DNA of 64,000 nucleotides from Golubevia sp. BC0850 (GCA_012976225.1 JAAVVG010000012.1:682001-746000); one strand, 5' to 3'. Numbered from the stretch's first letter, positions 10,657 through 22,873 are shown. Notes: generated by a model from the sequence alone, not told the origin. Program-made: numbers and translations.

Positions 10657-12004
10657 TCACCTTTGACTTTTAAACATCTCCTTCAAGGGATGTACTCTTC
10701 TCATATCAATCAACTGACCAACCAATTTTTGTAGTTTTGGAATGTTATCTTGACCTAAAGCTTTGAACGTGATGATCAGGATGTCAATAGGAACTACAGA
10801 GTCTCCATTGATTTTTTGTTTAGCTTGTACTAATTCCTTTCTCTTCTGCAAAAAGTTGATCAGAGGAACTCTATTCTCTCCTTTAATCTTAAAATTGAAG
10901 AATCTGATTTCTTTCAACAGTGGACATCTAGAATTCAAAATTGAGTAATTACTTGCCATCTTGAACCATAGTTTAGAAACAGGCGGAAGATTTGAAGGAG
11001 GTTTCCTGTTTCCAGAGATAGTCAGAGTTGCAGAAGCTGGAATGGTAAACCAATTGGGATACTCTTTTTCCATTGAGATATCGAAGACAACTCGATTGGG
11101 AACCTTGACTGATACAGGTGTGTCTGAAGTTGAGCTCACAACAATTCCAAGATGCTTTAAGTTTTTGCAGGTCTTATTAACAACTTGCTCAATGAAGAAG
11201 CTTCCATTAGAGATCGAAATTGTAAGGAAGAAAGGTTGTCAAGTAAATGTAAATGAGCATCTGGAAATCCCTTAAGTGAAGAAATCCAGAGAACATTTAA
11301 ACAAGAACCTGCTGAATCTTCCTTTTTATCTTGGTCCCCTTCAAATCCCTCAAAATGTTGAGATAACAGCCAGTTGATACTCTTCCAACATCCACCAAAC
11401 GTTCAACTAGATGAACCCTCCTTTGGAATTTCTCGAATTCGAAGTCAATCATGATTCTAAAATCAACCAAATTTGGAAGTTTGGACAAAAGTTCAGATAC
11501 TTGTCTAGCAGATTCATCTGTAGACATGTTGGTATTGGAAGAGAACTGAGTATCAATCTCTAAATCTAAATGAGTTAGAGAGTTTTTGGATCTTTGTAAG
11601 ATTCTAACGAAACTGAACTCTGGTCTTCTATAGCAACTAGTCTTGAAATAGACCTCTTCTAGGGTGTCTTGACTTTTTCTAGCGAACTCTTCCAGCATAC
11701 TGAGATGCCAACCGAATTCTCTTTCTGGTGAAACGAGTTTTCTCCAGAGGATCTTGTTCTGAGTGACCACCTCTGCCCAACTCTTTGAGACTGTCATGTC
11801 TTGAACCATATCTTTTGAGTTCGGGTTCTTGAAGACTGGGATCAGGACTTCTGATGGTAAATTGTTCATCTTGAAGACTGATTGGAAAGAAGGCTGCGAT
11901 GAGGGAAGGCCGGAAGGAGAAGGAGTGACGGACAAATCGGCACCTGTTGCAAGGAGAACCGGGGATGCGGGATGGGAGTTGGGAAAACCAGATGGAGGAT
12001 TCAT
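10657..12004 (-). CDS. F-box protein with LRR-like C-terminal half
   Basis: Predicted SCF-type ubiquitin ligase adaptor. The F-box lies near residue 46 (MNNLPSEVLIPVFKN, then SKSWAEVVTQNKILWRKL), followed by leucine-rich text (NSLTHLDLEIDTQF, LSKLPNLVDFRIM). The 5' exon runs from the ATG at 12004 to about 11310, and the 3' exon is open from about 11197 to the TGA at 10657 (NLKHLGIVV, CPLLKEIRFF, ending EMFKSQR). The joint between them is not settled: the frame changes more than once between 11310 and 11200, and the available donors (GTTCTT, GTGGAT) are weak. It may be intact with poor introns or carry a small frameshift. It lies next to the hAT-like element and divergent from SHMT. Confidence 0.65.
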
Positions 12005-12214
12005 CTTCCTTTTCGACTGGATCCACTCACCTGAATGCACGATTCAAATTATTAACAAAGCGTTAAGTACGTTGAGTCCAGAAGAAAGGGAGATGCTGCG
12101 CACGGGGTGTTTTTTTTTCTCACCTTCACGCTTCTCACTCTCCCTATCAACATCACCTCTCTCGGGCTTTCACAATTCGACTGAGTTAGCCTACAATTTC
12201 CGAAACCAAAATCC
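12005..12214. promoter_or_regulatory. Bidirectional promoter, F-box gene and SHMT
   Basis: 210 bp separate the two divergent ATGs, with pyrimidine-rich tracts at about 12110-12160. A minus-strand GTGAGT just upstream of the F-box gene ATG could be a leader-intron donor. Confidence 0.5.
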
Positions 12215-14394
12215 ATGACACTCAATAGATTCCTTAAAACAGCCACTTTAAATTCGACTAGATTCAATTCCTCAAAACTACTTCCTTCAGTTTCTTCTTT
12301 ACTTCCATCCATCAACTCAACCAGAACTTCCACTCCAACCTCTATTCGATCTTTCAGCATGTCTTCAAAACTTGAAATCCCAAATGATTTTGTAAGTTTT
12401 CAATCATACTTGACTACTTCTACCACTCAACAATCTCCCTCTCAGGCTCACGACATTCAATCCCATGACTCATCTTCTTTTCTTCTCCCCCTCTGTCTCT
12501 GCCCATTCAGAACAAAGTCCTTTACTCTCCACTCTCGGAAGCTGATCCAGAAGTTGCCAAAATCATCGAAGATGAAACATGGAGACAATTCTCTGGATTA
12601 GAATTGATCGCCTCTGAGAATTTGACTTCTTTGGCCACTATGGAAGCCAATGGCTCTATTCTCACCAACAAGTACTCTGAAGGTCTACCAGGCGCTAGAT
12701 ACTACGGTGGAAATGAGCACATTGACAAGTTGGAGAACCTTTGCAGAAAGAGAGCTCTAGAAGCTTTCGGTTTGGATGAGAAGATTTGGGGAGTCAATGT
12801 TCAACCTTACTCTGGTGAGTAGAAAGACTGGCAAGACAGCGAAAGGATTGGTGGAATCAAATTTGAAAGTTGTTGACGGGATTTCAAGGGGTACAAGAAG
12901 AGCTGGGAGAGCTGGACAGACCCAGAGCTAGAGAGAAGCAAGCGGAGGGATTACATGAGGCTGCTCTTGAGCTGCCATTTTTGTTCAAAGATAGCTCATG
13001 CTTCTTCTTTTCATCTTCCATTCATCTTGGAAATGCTTTCTACGAATCTTTTGAATCGACTTCTACAGGTTCAACTGCCAAGTGAGTTCCCGTAGGTTCG
13101 GCCTTCGCTTCCCACCTTCCTTCCTGACCTTCTCCCTCCTCCTATCATTTCTCCCTCAGCTTCGCAACTTTCACTGCTCTACTTCAACCACAAGACCGAA
13201 TCATGGGTCTTGGATTACCAGACGGAGGGCATCTAACTCATGGATACTACACCGCCAAGAAGAAGATTTCAGCATCTTCAATCTATTTCCAATCGTTCCC
13301 TTACCAAGTCAAGAAATCAGATGGACTTCTAGATTATGAGAAATTAACAGAGAATGCCAATCTTTTCAAGCCACGTATGATCATCTGTGGAGGTTCAGCT
13401 TATCCAAGAGATTGGGATTACAAGAAATTCGCCGAAATCGCTAAGGCTCATGGAGCTTACTTGATGTGCGATATGGCTCACATCTCTGGTTTAGTAGCTG
13501 CTAAAGTTCAAAACAACCCTTTCGAAGTTTGTGATATCGTTACTACTACTACTCATAAAACTTTGAGAGGTCCAAGAGCTGGTTTGATCTTCTTCAGAAA
13601 GGACAAGGATTCAGAAATTGAAGGAAGAGTCAATGCTGCTGTGTTCCCTGCTTGTCAGGGAGGTCCTCACAACAACGTGAGTACCGGAAAGGGTAGCGTG
13701 GAGTTGAAGAGAGAAGAAAAGATCTCACTCGAAATCTCACAGCTCGAATGTATGCCACTCATTCTTGCCTCTCCTTGCTTATTCCCTACTGATTTCGATC
13801 GATTTACCTTTCTTCTCTGCACCCCACCCTCAGACCATCGCCGGAATCGCTGTTGCCCTCAAGCAAGCCGCCGACCCGGCCTTCCAAGCCTACGCTTCTC
13901 AAGTCATCAAGAACTCCAGAGCCGTTGCTGCCAAGCTCAACTCTCACGGATACAAGCTTCAAACCGATGGATCTGACAACCATCTGGTTCTATGGGATCT
14001 CCGTCCTCTAGGTTTAACCGGATCAAAGATCGAAAAGATTTGTGATCTAGCTCACATCACAGTGAACAAGAACGCAGTTTCTGGAGATACTTCAGCTTTG
14101 GTTCCAGGAGGAGTCAGAGTTGGTCTTGGAGCTCTCACTTCAAGATCTATGTTCGAACCTGAAATGGAACAGGTCGGAGAATTCTTACACAGAGCTATTG
14201 AAATCGCTGGAATTTTACAGAAAGAAGCTGGAAGCAAGTTGTTGAAGGATTTCGTTAAGATGGCTACTGAAGGGAATGGTGAAGGTAGAAAAGCTATTGA
14301 ACAGTTGAAGAAAGACGTAGTTGCTTTCGCTACTAAATATCCTCTACCTGGTGTTCCGGATTCAAGCAAGATCGTTCGTCCTGCTGATGAGTAA
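12215..14394 (+). CDS. SHM: Serine hydroxymethyltransferase
   Basis: PLP enzyme that converts serine and tetrahydrofolate to glycine and 5,10-methylene-THF. Five exons: 12215-12391, 12511-12814, 13069-13081 (a 13-nt microexon), 13160-13676 and 13834-14394, giving 523 residues. The text is highly typical: [27 protein letters not shown], the PLP-lysine motif [12 protein letters not shown], and [14 protein letters not shown]. The first 48 residues are basic and rich in Ser/Thr/Asn with almost no acids, like a mitochondrial presequence. A second in-frame ATG at 12359 ([10 protein letters not shown]) would give a cytosolic-length protein. One gene may therefore make both forms by alternative starts. 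The microexon is required, because without it QPYSGSTANFATF cannot be read. Confidence 0.96.
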
Positions 14395-14851
14395 ACGTCA
14401 AGATTAAGGTTCTTCAAAACGTTAGACCCAATGCTTAGTTCTCTCATTCATTTTATTAACAAAATTTTCACCTTTAAAGTTTCATCTCCTTTTACCAAAA
14501 TTCTCTCTTTTACTCTGTCTTTCTAACAAAGTTCAACCTTGTATCTTTCTTCCTTTCTCTTATTCTCGCATTTAAACACAGTAATGATAAATTTTCTCAA
14601 CCAAATTCGTAGCTTTTTGTTGTGAACAAGGTCGGTTTTAAACGATCCATCAATACAGATTCGGTTTCTTCTCCTTTCCAAAGCGACTTTTTTGACTCAA
14701 CGAGGGTAGCAAGAAATCCCCGGCGCAGCGAACAAGAGAAGACGCCTATGACAGCTAAATCGAGGAAAAGAAATGAGCATTGAAATTGATATAGACCTTA
14801 GAAATGGGTGTAAATGGAGAGAAGTGTGACTATACAAAACGTTTCGATCAT
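14395..14851. other. Convergent intergenic region
   Basis: This is shared 3' flank of SHMT and the acyl-CoA synthetase, T-rich just after the SHMT stop (14445-14580). No gene was seen. Confidence 0.4.
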
Positions 14852-17536
14852 TCAAGGTCTCTTCCCCTCGCTTGCCCTCTTAACCCTTCCCAAACCCTTC
14901 TCCTTCAATTCCTTCGCCCATTCTCTCAGTTCATTCTTCTTGACCTTCCCAGAAGCAGTTTTCGGAAGTTCCTCAGCGACTCCATCTTTTCCCAAGATCC
15001 AAACATATTCAGGAGCCGATTGAGCACTGATTTGAGATTTCACGTGAGCTCTGACTGATTCTGGAGTTAGAGAAGAAGAGGTTGAAATGAAGACACCGAC
15101 GGTCTGAGCTCGTGAGAGGGGATGTAGGGAGGGGGAAGAGGAATGCGGTAAGTGAACCAGCTTCCATAACGTGACGAAAAACACTTTGGCGACTCACCTC
15201 TCCAAGACGCTCGTCAGGAACTGCGATTACAGCAGATGATCCAACACCTTCTAGAGTCTCGATGGAGTTTTCTACGACTGCCGGGAAGATGCTGTTTGGG
15301 ATAGGGAGGAAGGGAGAGAGCAATCAGCATCTCGATCTTTTCAGCGACTCCTTTTCTGCTGTTGGTAGAAACATCTTAAAGATCGAGTCTAAGATCACAG
15401 CCACTTCTTCTCTTTCAACTCACTTCTCACCCCCACGAATGATAACATCTTTTTCTCTCCCCACGATCCTAACATAACCTTCCTCGTCCATACTAGCCAC
15501 ATCTCCAGTTCTCATCCAAGTCATTTCCTTCCCGGAAGCAGAATCCTTATGAGTCTGGACTACTTCTTTAGTTTTAGCTTCATCTTTCCAATAACCTTTC
15601 ATAACGATATAACCAGAGGTACAAAGTTCTCCTGGAGTGTTGATAGGAAGTGGTTGACCAGTAACATCATCTGCTGAAACGATTTTAGCATGACAATGAG
15701 GATAAATTTGTCCAACTGTTTGACATCTCTTTTCTAGAGAAGCGGATCTTGAAACTCCGAAAGAGACGGGAGAGGTCTCTGTCATTCCGTACTGTGAGAG
15801 TAGTCGAACGCGAGAGAGAGAAAGTGTGAGATTTTCAGACTCAACGTCTTTATCTCATCTAGAGATTCAGATAGAGGCGAGTACTCACCACCACAGTCTG
15901 TTCTTCAGCACCAAAAACCGAGATAATTCGTTTTTGCAATTCAATCGGCACAGTACTTCCACTGGTCAACCCAGTCCTAAGCTTGAATTCAAACTTCTCT
16001 CCTTCCTTAACACCTTTCGGAAGTTGAAATTTCGATGAATCTTTCTCATGATCTCTAACTGCATCCAAAACCTCGAGCTGAGATACAAACATACTAGGAA
16101 CACCATGTAAAGCAGTTGAACCTTCTTGAGAAGTAGCTCTAAGAGTTCTTAGAGGGTCGAAGCCTTCAGAAGCGTAGACAACAGAAGATCCATGAGTCCA
16201 AGAAGCAGCGTTACTCAATGTTAAACCAAAACAATGAAATAAAGGGACTGGAACTGTTAATCGATCTGATTCTTCAAAACCTAGTTGATCTCCAATTGCG
16301 ATTCCATTGTTGAGAAGATTGTGAGATGAAAGGGCCACTGCTTTTGGAGTTCCGGTTGTTCCGGATGTTAGTTGAAGGTTCACAACTTCATGACAATCCA
16401 TTAAAGGCAATTCGGAAGATTTCACTTTTGAGGATAGGAGATCTCTATATTCCACAGCTCTTCCACTTAATCTTGACAATGCTGCTTGGAATCCTAAACC
16501 TTCTGAAGCTAAAAGACTGCTGCTTTCCCAACCTAGAGGCCTTGAAGAAAGATTGTCAACTAGAACCAATCGTTTAAGAGTTGGAACTTTTTCGTCTGAA
16601 ATCATGGTTGGATCTGAAGAGGATGAATTTAAGGATGGGAGCATCTCTGTGAGATGAGAGATGTAATCTGAAGATCTAAGAGATGGAACACAGATTAGAA
16701 CTGAAGCTCCAGTGTGATTTAGAGCTCGCTGAGCAAAGAAAGAAGAGAAGAGAGGTTAGAAAGAGCGTGAGAAAGTCGGGTGAAATGAATGACCAAATTC
16801 ACCCTCAGTTCTCCTTGGGTATAACTTGGGTTCAAAGTCACTAGAATAGCCCCTATCTTTGCTGTTGCCCATTGAAGAGCCGCGTAACTGGAATTGTTCT
16901 GAGAGAAGTAAGAAGCAAGGAAAGTGATAAGGGAAAGTTAGAAGTTATAGCCAAGAGCTCTGTCTTTCCTTGCTCCCCTCCAATCTGAGACAGTTGCATG
17001 AAAGTTGAGATACATAGCAGCTGATCTAATCAGCCTGTAGATGGAGGAGTATCGCCAACCTAAGGTGAATCAGCCCAACCCTCAAGCCCACCTAGCCGGT
17101 ATAGCTCCCAAGAACTCACCATCATTAGGACAGCAACTACATCACCCCTCTGGACTCCCAAATCTATCAGACCTTTAGAGATTCTTTGAATATGGTCGTC
17201 CATATCAGTGAAAGACCATCTGATGCAAGCATCATCTTTGGCGACTCCAGTCTTTCGATTCAAGTTGTTAGAATGTTGATTGTTAGGTTCATGTCTGACT
17301 ATGAGAGCTTGATTGTTTGAATATTTGTTTACTAAAGAATCCCAACATTCACCTAAAGATTGATTAGAAAGGGGTTTGTCTGTCGGACCTGATACTCTCG
17401 AGAGTAAAAGCCCACGGGAATCTTTGAGAAATGGGATAGAACAAGTGGAAGGAGTGGAAGAGGCAGCTCTGAGTTGAGACTTGATGAAACTTGGTAGAAT
17501 TGATTTACTAGCTGATCTTGAAGTGAACCTTAACAT
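14852..17536 (-). CDS. Acyl-CoA synthetase, ACSF2-like, mitochondrial
   Basis: Activates medium-chain or related carboxylic acids to acyl-CoA through an acyl-adenylate. Six exons: 17536-17120, 16898-16803, 16728-15889, 15791-15424, 15291-15198 and 15103-14852, coding 688 residues. The AMP-binding P-loop is NLQLTSGTTGTPKAV, the A5 region YGMTETSPVS and the A7 region MRTGDVASMDEEGYV. The A8 region reads GREKDVIIRGGE, and the catalytic lysine near the end is in PKTASGKVKK. The N-terminus (MLRFTSRSASKSILPSFIKS) is a basic amphipathic stretch typical of mitochondrial import. No C-terminal peroxisomal signal is present. It is divergent from the XLF-like gene across 131 bp. The substrate cannot be read from sequence. 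Confidence 0.9.
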
Positions 17537-17667
17537 CTTATCTTTACAGTTGGAGGCAATAAGTGAAAGTCATTAGAATCATCAACAAGTCTGGGGATGG
17601 GCGGGGCCTTCTTTTCCGGAGACTCTCTCTTCTCTTCTTCTTCTTGACTTTACTTGATCGTATTTTC
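17537..17667. promoter_or_regulatory. Bidirectional promoter, acyl-CoA synthetase and XLF-like gene
   Basis: Only 131 bp separate the two start codons, so the core promoter elements must be shared or overlap. It contains a pyrimidine-rich tract near 17620-17645. Confidence 0.5.
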
Positions 17668-19737
17668 ATGGTGATTCTAACCTCGACTGAATGGTCTGGT
17701 GATTTAGAATCCTGTTTCACAAAATCAAATTGGAATCATCATCTAAATCGAGGGAATTTAAACCCTTATCTCATAGTAAGTCATCCTTCTTCACTTGCAT
17801 CGTCTTTCCGACTCTTCTCTTCACTCACTCCACTCTCCTTCCTCTTCCTTTTCCTCACAGAAAGTTCATCATGATCCATCACCGTCATCTCGGAATTGTT
17901 TCGTTCTAATCTACTCTCTCAATACTGGAACTCTTTTCTTTGAAGGAATCTCTTTCTCAAGATGTAATCGATCATGTCATGGAGGCATCAGAGAATTAGG
18001 TTCAAGTAGTCAATCAAGCTATACGGATAATCAGAAAGAAGATTTCTGGTTTCAAAGGATAGGATTGATAGAGAGAGCCGTTGGAAAAAGAAAGGTGGAA
18101 GGTGATTCTACTTCTTTCAACATCGAAGAAGTGAGTCACTGAGTCTTATTCCCTCTGAGATGAGATCCATTGTGATGACTCTCAAGGTCAACAGATTCAG
18201 CTCTACTACTCTACTGATCGTGATCCAGTCTAAGGAGAGGACGGAATCCTAACCTTTCCCCCCTCGTTCTTTTCAATTTCGACAGACCCAACATTCTCTC
18301 TCCCTCACTCTTTCAAGTTCAACCATCTCCGATTCACCTTTTTCGATTTCATTCGCTGATTTAGAACAATTAGATAGACCTACAACTTCAAGAGTGATAG
18401 CAACTCAATTGGTCAAACCTCTAATCGAAGTCTCCTCACTCTTAACCACCTCTGACAACTCTCAAGGACTAGAAGTCAAGATAGATCAAGCAGCCAAAGC
18501 TCAAACTCGGAATCCTATTCCAAATTCTCAACAACTCACTTCGAAAGAAATGGAGATTACATTGGCTGCTGTTGGGAGATGGAATCAAGTTTCGATGGGT
18601 CAAGAACCTACGTCCTCGATTCCAGTCCTTTTTTCCTCTAAAGAAGGTAGAGAGAAAGAAAGTAGAGAATCGGATGGATCTCAATCTGTTGTCAAGACTT
18701 CTCCTACTGTTCAATCGATAGAGGATTCTCCTTCTATGTCAATGACTTTAGAAGAGTCTAGAATCCATAACTCTTCCACCAAATCGAAACCATCTTTCAG
18801 AGTTCCGGAAGCTTCAACTTCTGCCAGGATACAGGAACGAGTTGAAAAAAGTCAAAGTGTTGAACTACCTACAGCTTCAACGGGTTCCAGAAGAACAGGT
18901 CCTCCAAAATTGAAACTTGCTAAAATGGAAACAGATTCTTCCGATGATGAAAAGGAACCGGATTCTTTCAAAGCGAAATCAACAGAGAAACCAATCATTA
19001 AGAAGAACTATTTAGATGATAGTGATACCGATGATGAATTAGTAGTCGATCCGATGTCTAACTCGATGAAAAATAATCGGCTTCAATCTTCTCCACCGAG
19101 GGAAAGACTTTCTAAAGAAGTTTCGAACTCTAGATCGATGGAAAACAGTCTGCTCAATTCTTCTTCACCTCCTCAAGAGAGTATTTCCAAACCAAAGAGA
19201 CCTAGAATCTCAGCCTTATTAGAAAGTAGTGATGAAAGTATGACTGATGTGGATTCTCCAGTGAAACCAAAAGTAGAGACCAAGATTGAAATCAAAACCA
19301 AAGATGTACAGAATAATCAAGATCAAGACTTTAAGAAACCAGAATTCGTGATGCCTTGTTCAATTCCAGGACTTGAAGACGAGACGAAAGAAGATGTCGG
19401 CGAATCTTCAAGATCAAAATCAAAAGAGAAAGGGAAGGAAAAACTTCGAAGATCAGCTCTTGAAGATTCTTCAGGTTCAGAAACTGAAGATGAAAGTAGA
19501 CTACACATTCCACCTCCAACTTATGGGAAGGGAAAGGAAAGAGAGAAGAGTCCTTCGGAAAGAATGACAAGTCGTTCACCAATTCTTGGTACTCAAGGAA
19601 AGAAGAGAAGGAATCAAGAGCTCGATGAGGAGACTGAACAATTGAGCAAGCATTTAGGAATCCAGATCACTACTGTGAATCTAAGAGCTGCAAGAGGAAG
19701 AGGTGGGAGAGCGAGGGGAAAGGGAAGAGGGTTCTGA
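17668..19737 (+). CDS. XLF/Nej1-like non-homologous end-joining factor (candidate)
   Basis: Three exons: 17668-17775, 17861-18130 and 18286-19737, coding about 609 residues. The first ~180 residues form the only ordered-looking part. They read CFVLIYSLNTGTLFFEGIS, later SPFSISFADLEQL, then VIATQLVKPLIEVSSLL. The last segment resembles the human XLF passage with SQHLIRPLMGMSLAL that ends the head domain and starts the coiled coil. The remaining ~430 residues are Ser/Lys/Glu-rich and low in order, ending in a basic RGRGGRARGKGRGF tail. XLF proteins also end in a short basic Ku-binding motif, so a similar role is possible. Human XLF is about 299 residues, so this protein is about twice as long. 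If right, it aligns broken ends with the ligase IV complex. An in-frame ATG at 17563 would add 35 residues but looks like leader sequence. Confidence 0.5.
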
Positions 19738-19885
19738 GACTGGCAGATCCTTTTTTCGAGATGCTAGAAGGGGCTCGTTCTTTTCAAATTATACCAGGTT
19801 AGACCAGAGTTAGATCAATCATGTATTTTCGTTTTATTTGCATGCTTTCTCCTTTCAACTTTCATTCAAAAGATGAGAAACGATT

Positions 19886-21087
19886 TTAAAACCCCATGTC
19901 TTCATCTACAATCTGTCTGAATTTCATTGGTTCGAATACTGGAAATCGGTTTCTGAGAAGATGGGTCTTCGAAGTTAGAAGAGACTGTATGAGTTCACTT
20001 AGATCGCTTTGGGGACATCGATCGAGCAGTGAAGAAGACGAAGAGAACTCAGTATCAGTATCAGTATCGGAGTGAGACTGAGAAGAGTGATCGAGAGAAG
20101 AGCAAGAAACTTTGACTAACCAAGGGAGTGACTGAAGAAGATAATTCTTCGTAGATAGCGCCTCTGCTAATTCTACTTGATGATTGTCCATTAAAGAAGT
20201 GTTTGGAACGACAATGAGACGTGGGAAAGGTGATGGTTTTGAGATCTCGATTTGTTGAAATTTTGGAAGTCGGAGGACTTCCAATATCGTTCCAGAACCT
20301 TTTGGAGAGTTCAAATTGTTATTTGTTAGGAGAAATGAAGAAGGGGAAAAGCTGAGAGTCAGGAAAGAACGAGTGAAAGGAGTAGACTGCAGAGCTAATA
20401 TATCAAGTTGAATACAAACTCACCTGCATGACTTATCACAATATCTGAGGTTTCCAAATACTCATTCAGATTCGAAGTGAAAGGAAACAGTTTCAACTTG
20501 ACTCCTTGGGGGCTCATAGCTTCCAAAATTCCAGACTGAAAGATAGATGTCGGATTCTCTTTCTCTCCTTCTTTCTCAGCTTCATCTTCATCTATCCATT
20601 GATCTTCTTCTTGCAACTCTTCATTCATTTCTTCGCCACTCTTGTGTCTAGCTTCATCATCTTGAGTAGTCTGCTTTCCTACTTTTTTCATCCTTCGTTT
20701 CCTCATCTTCGAATCTTCTCCACCACCAATTTCCAGATTCAAACTGCCAGTCAAACCTCCATCGAAAGCTTGAGGATTTTTACTTCTATTAATCAATCCT
20801 TTGCCTTTTTGAAAGTAGAGACCTAAATCTGGAGTCAAGGTACTGTCTTCATCTCTACTCGATAAGAACGGTGAATCTTTTGATGTCAAAATGTCTTCTA
20901 ATGGAGTGGAGCCGTATTGAATTGTTAGTTCTGCTGTTGATTTCAATGATGTTGATGAGGATGACTGAGTAGAGGAGCTGTTGATGGCGGATAGGAAATC
21001 TGGAGATAAAAGAGCTGAAACCAGTTGGTCAAATCTGGTTGAGCCGACTGTTGCGAAGATTCGAAGAGGTGAATCTGAAGAAGTCAT
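19886..21087 (-). CDS. ALG13: UDP-GlcNAc transferase catalytic subunit ALG13
   Basis: Adds the second GlcNAc to dolichol-PP-GlcNAc at the ER face together with membrane anchor ALG14. Two exons, 21087-20424 and 20298-19886, coding 358 residues. Family hallmarks are the N-terminal [13 protein letters not shown], the junction [15 protein letters not shown], and [20 protein letters not shown] followed by a [10 protein letters not shown] stretch. Between the two conserved parts, roughly residues 85-190 are a Lys/Glu/Asp-rich, probably disordered insertion not present in yeast or animal catalytic subunits, so the protein is longer than the usual ~200 residues. The C-terminal region also carries a Ser/Asp/Thr run. 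ALG14 was not seen in this window. Confidence 0.88.
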
Positions 21088-21621
21088 TGAACTTAATCTG
21101 TTGTTGTCGTAGAATGATTGCCGCTTTGAGTAGGTGAGCGGATGGATGCGAAAGACGAAAGCTCGTTGAAGTTTGACGAAGGAGAGAGCTGGATTGGGTT
21201 GCGTTTCGAGTGCTGCAGTCGACGCTATGGTAGGAGTTTTAGATAGTGAGAGCTGGCAACAGTAATTTGATTGAGGGAGAGAGAGAGAGAGAGAGAAGGG
21301 AGCAGAATCTTTCAGATTTCAGGTCATTCCAATGGGACAATGGAGCTGGCCACGTGGTCGATTTGGAGATCCACCCTGAATTCTGAATGTCTCCTTCAAA
21401 TCAGACATTGTTTAATCGCGTGGTTGCAAAGGATACTGTGAATTCAAAGAAGCAGAGAAGCTGTATTTTATATTACATGGATGTGACTTTTTGAGATGAG
21501 GCGAAGGAGAAGCAGACGCGAATCTAAGATGAGTGAAAATCGAGTCGATGGTCCTGACCGAAAAGGATGATTGTGCTATGTCCAGAGATCAAAAATAGAG
21601 AAGATGGAGCGGGAGAAGGAT
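21088..21621. promoter_or_regulatory. Intergenic: ALG13 promoter side
   Basis: 5' flank of ALG13 and 3' flank of PAPS reductase (tandem, both minus). It contains a GA dinucleotide run at about 21275-21297. No gene was seen. Confidence 0.4.
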
Positions 21622-22873
21622 TTACTCTTGCATCGCCGCGATTTCGGCAGCATCTTTAGAAGCATCCTTGGCAGCTAATTCAGCTTCACGAGTGCGCTTC
21701 TCCATGATCTTTCTGAATTTGAAGTAATCCTTGTGGAGACCTGGGAGGGGAAGAGACAGGGAGCGATGGTCAGTGACGGTCGTCGTTACGAGGTTCGTGG
21801 CCAGCTTCAACTCATTCTCTTAACAGGGACTCACCACACTCAGTCTTTCCGGCCTTGTCCTTCCACCTTCCAGATCTCTCATCTTGAGCTTCACCTCCAG
21901 TCTTTGGTAGACTTGTAGAATGCCAATCACCGATAGACTTATAACCCATATCCAAAAGCTCGTTGTAAGGAACGGCATTCTTCCTGACATATTCATCTAC
22001 TTCGGCAAAAGACCAATTTAAGAAAGGGTTGACCTTGATGAGTCCGGTCTCATCGACTTCGACAGCTTCCAAGTTAGCTCTGTCTGAACCTTGAGATTTC
22101 CTCCTTCCAGTAAAGACGGCTCTGACTTTGAGATCTGAATAGGCTCTACGAGCTGGTTCCACCTTGACTAGATAATCGTACATGTCTTCATCCTTTTCCC
22201 AGAGATTTGATCCCCATTTCGCTTCGAACGCAGCTACGTCGGGGAGATTCTGAGGACCGTAGACGTGCATTGGAGCAGAATAGTGTTGAGAGGCTCGATT
22301 TGCTAGATCCACGGTTTGAGGGAAATGATAGAGAGTGTCTAGGAAAATGAGAGGGACGAGGTGTTGTTTTGTCTGAACAGAAGAGAGAAGAGAAGAAGTT
22401 ATCGTCAGAGATGAATCCAGAGATGTCGCGTGCGTTGGCTTAATTCCGTAGACCCGAATTCCAAAACCCTTGCCGTCTCATCAAAAACTTCTCGAAATTC
22501 CAGACCTCCATCATCTCCACGAGTTCTCCGACTCCATCCTCTGTAATTCCATACAAACCCTAGATCCACATCAGATACTCACTGTTCCATTCTTCTGAGA
22601 CCTCTCTTCACTGATCCTGGCTACCTGATCGAGGGTGACGCAGCCGGTGATTCCAAACGCTGTTGTTTGGTAAAGACCAGGGAGATTGTCGATGGCCCAT
22701 TCGAGAATCTCTTCCGGAGTGGATTCTCTTAATTTGACATTGATTTTGGGAAGGTTGGAGATGACTGATTGAATTCGAAGGTCTTCCTGTTCTGGAGTGA
22801 GAGTCTGATGGTTGGAAGAAGTTGAAGCTTGAGGTTCTGATTGGAATTGCTGTAGGGTTGCAATTGGAGACAT
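21622..22873 (-). CDS. MET16: Phosphoadenylyl-sulfate (PAPS) reductase
   Basis: Reduces PAPS to sulfite with thioredoxin in assimilatory sulfate reduction. Three exons: 22873-22583, 22372-21835 and 21740-21622, coding 315 residues. Family text: AFGITGCVTLDQVARI, VPLIFLDTLYHFPQT, VFTGRRKSQGSDRANL, KVNPFLNWSFAEVDEYV and GYKSIGDWHST. The redox cysteine lies in the C-terminal ECGLH signature, split by the last intron (Cys about 276). Residues after that are an Ala/Glu/Lys-rich helix of about 35 residues. The short N-terminal extension shows no organelle signal, consistent with a cytosolic enzyme. Its presence implies the organism can grow on inorganic sulfate. Confidence 0.95.
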
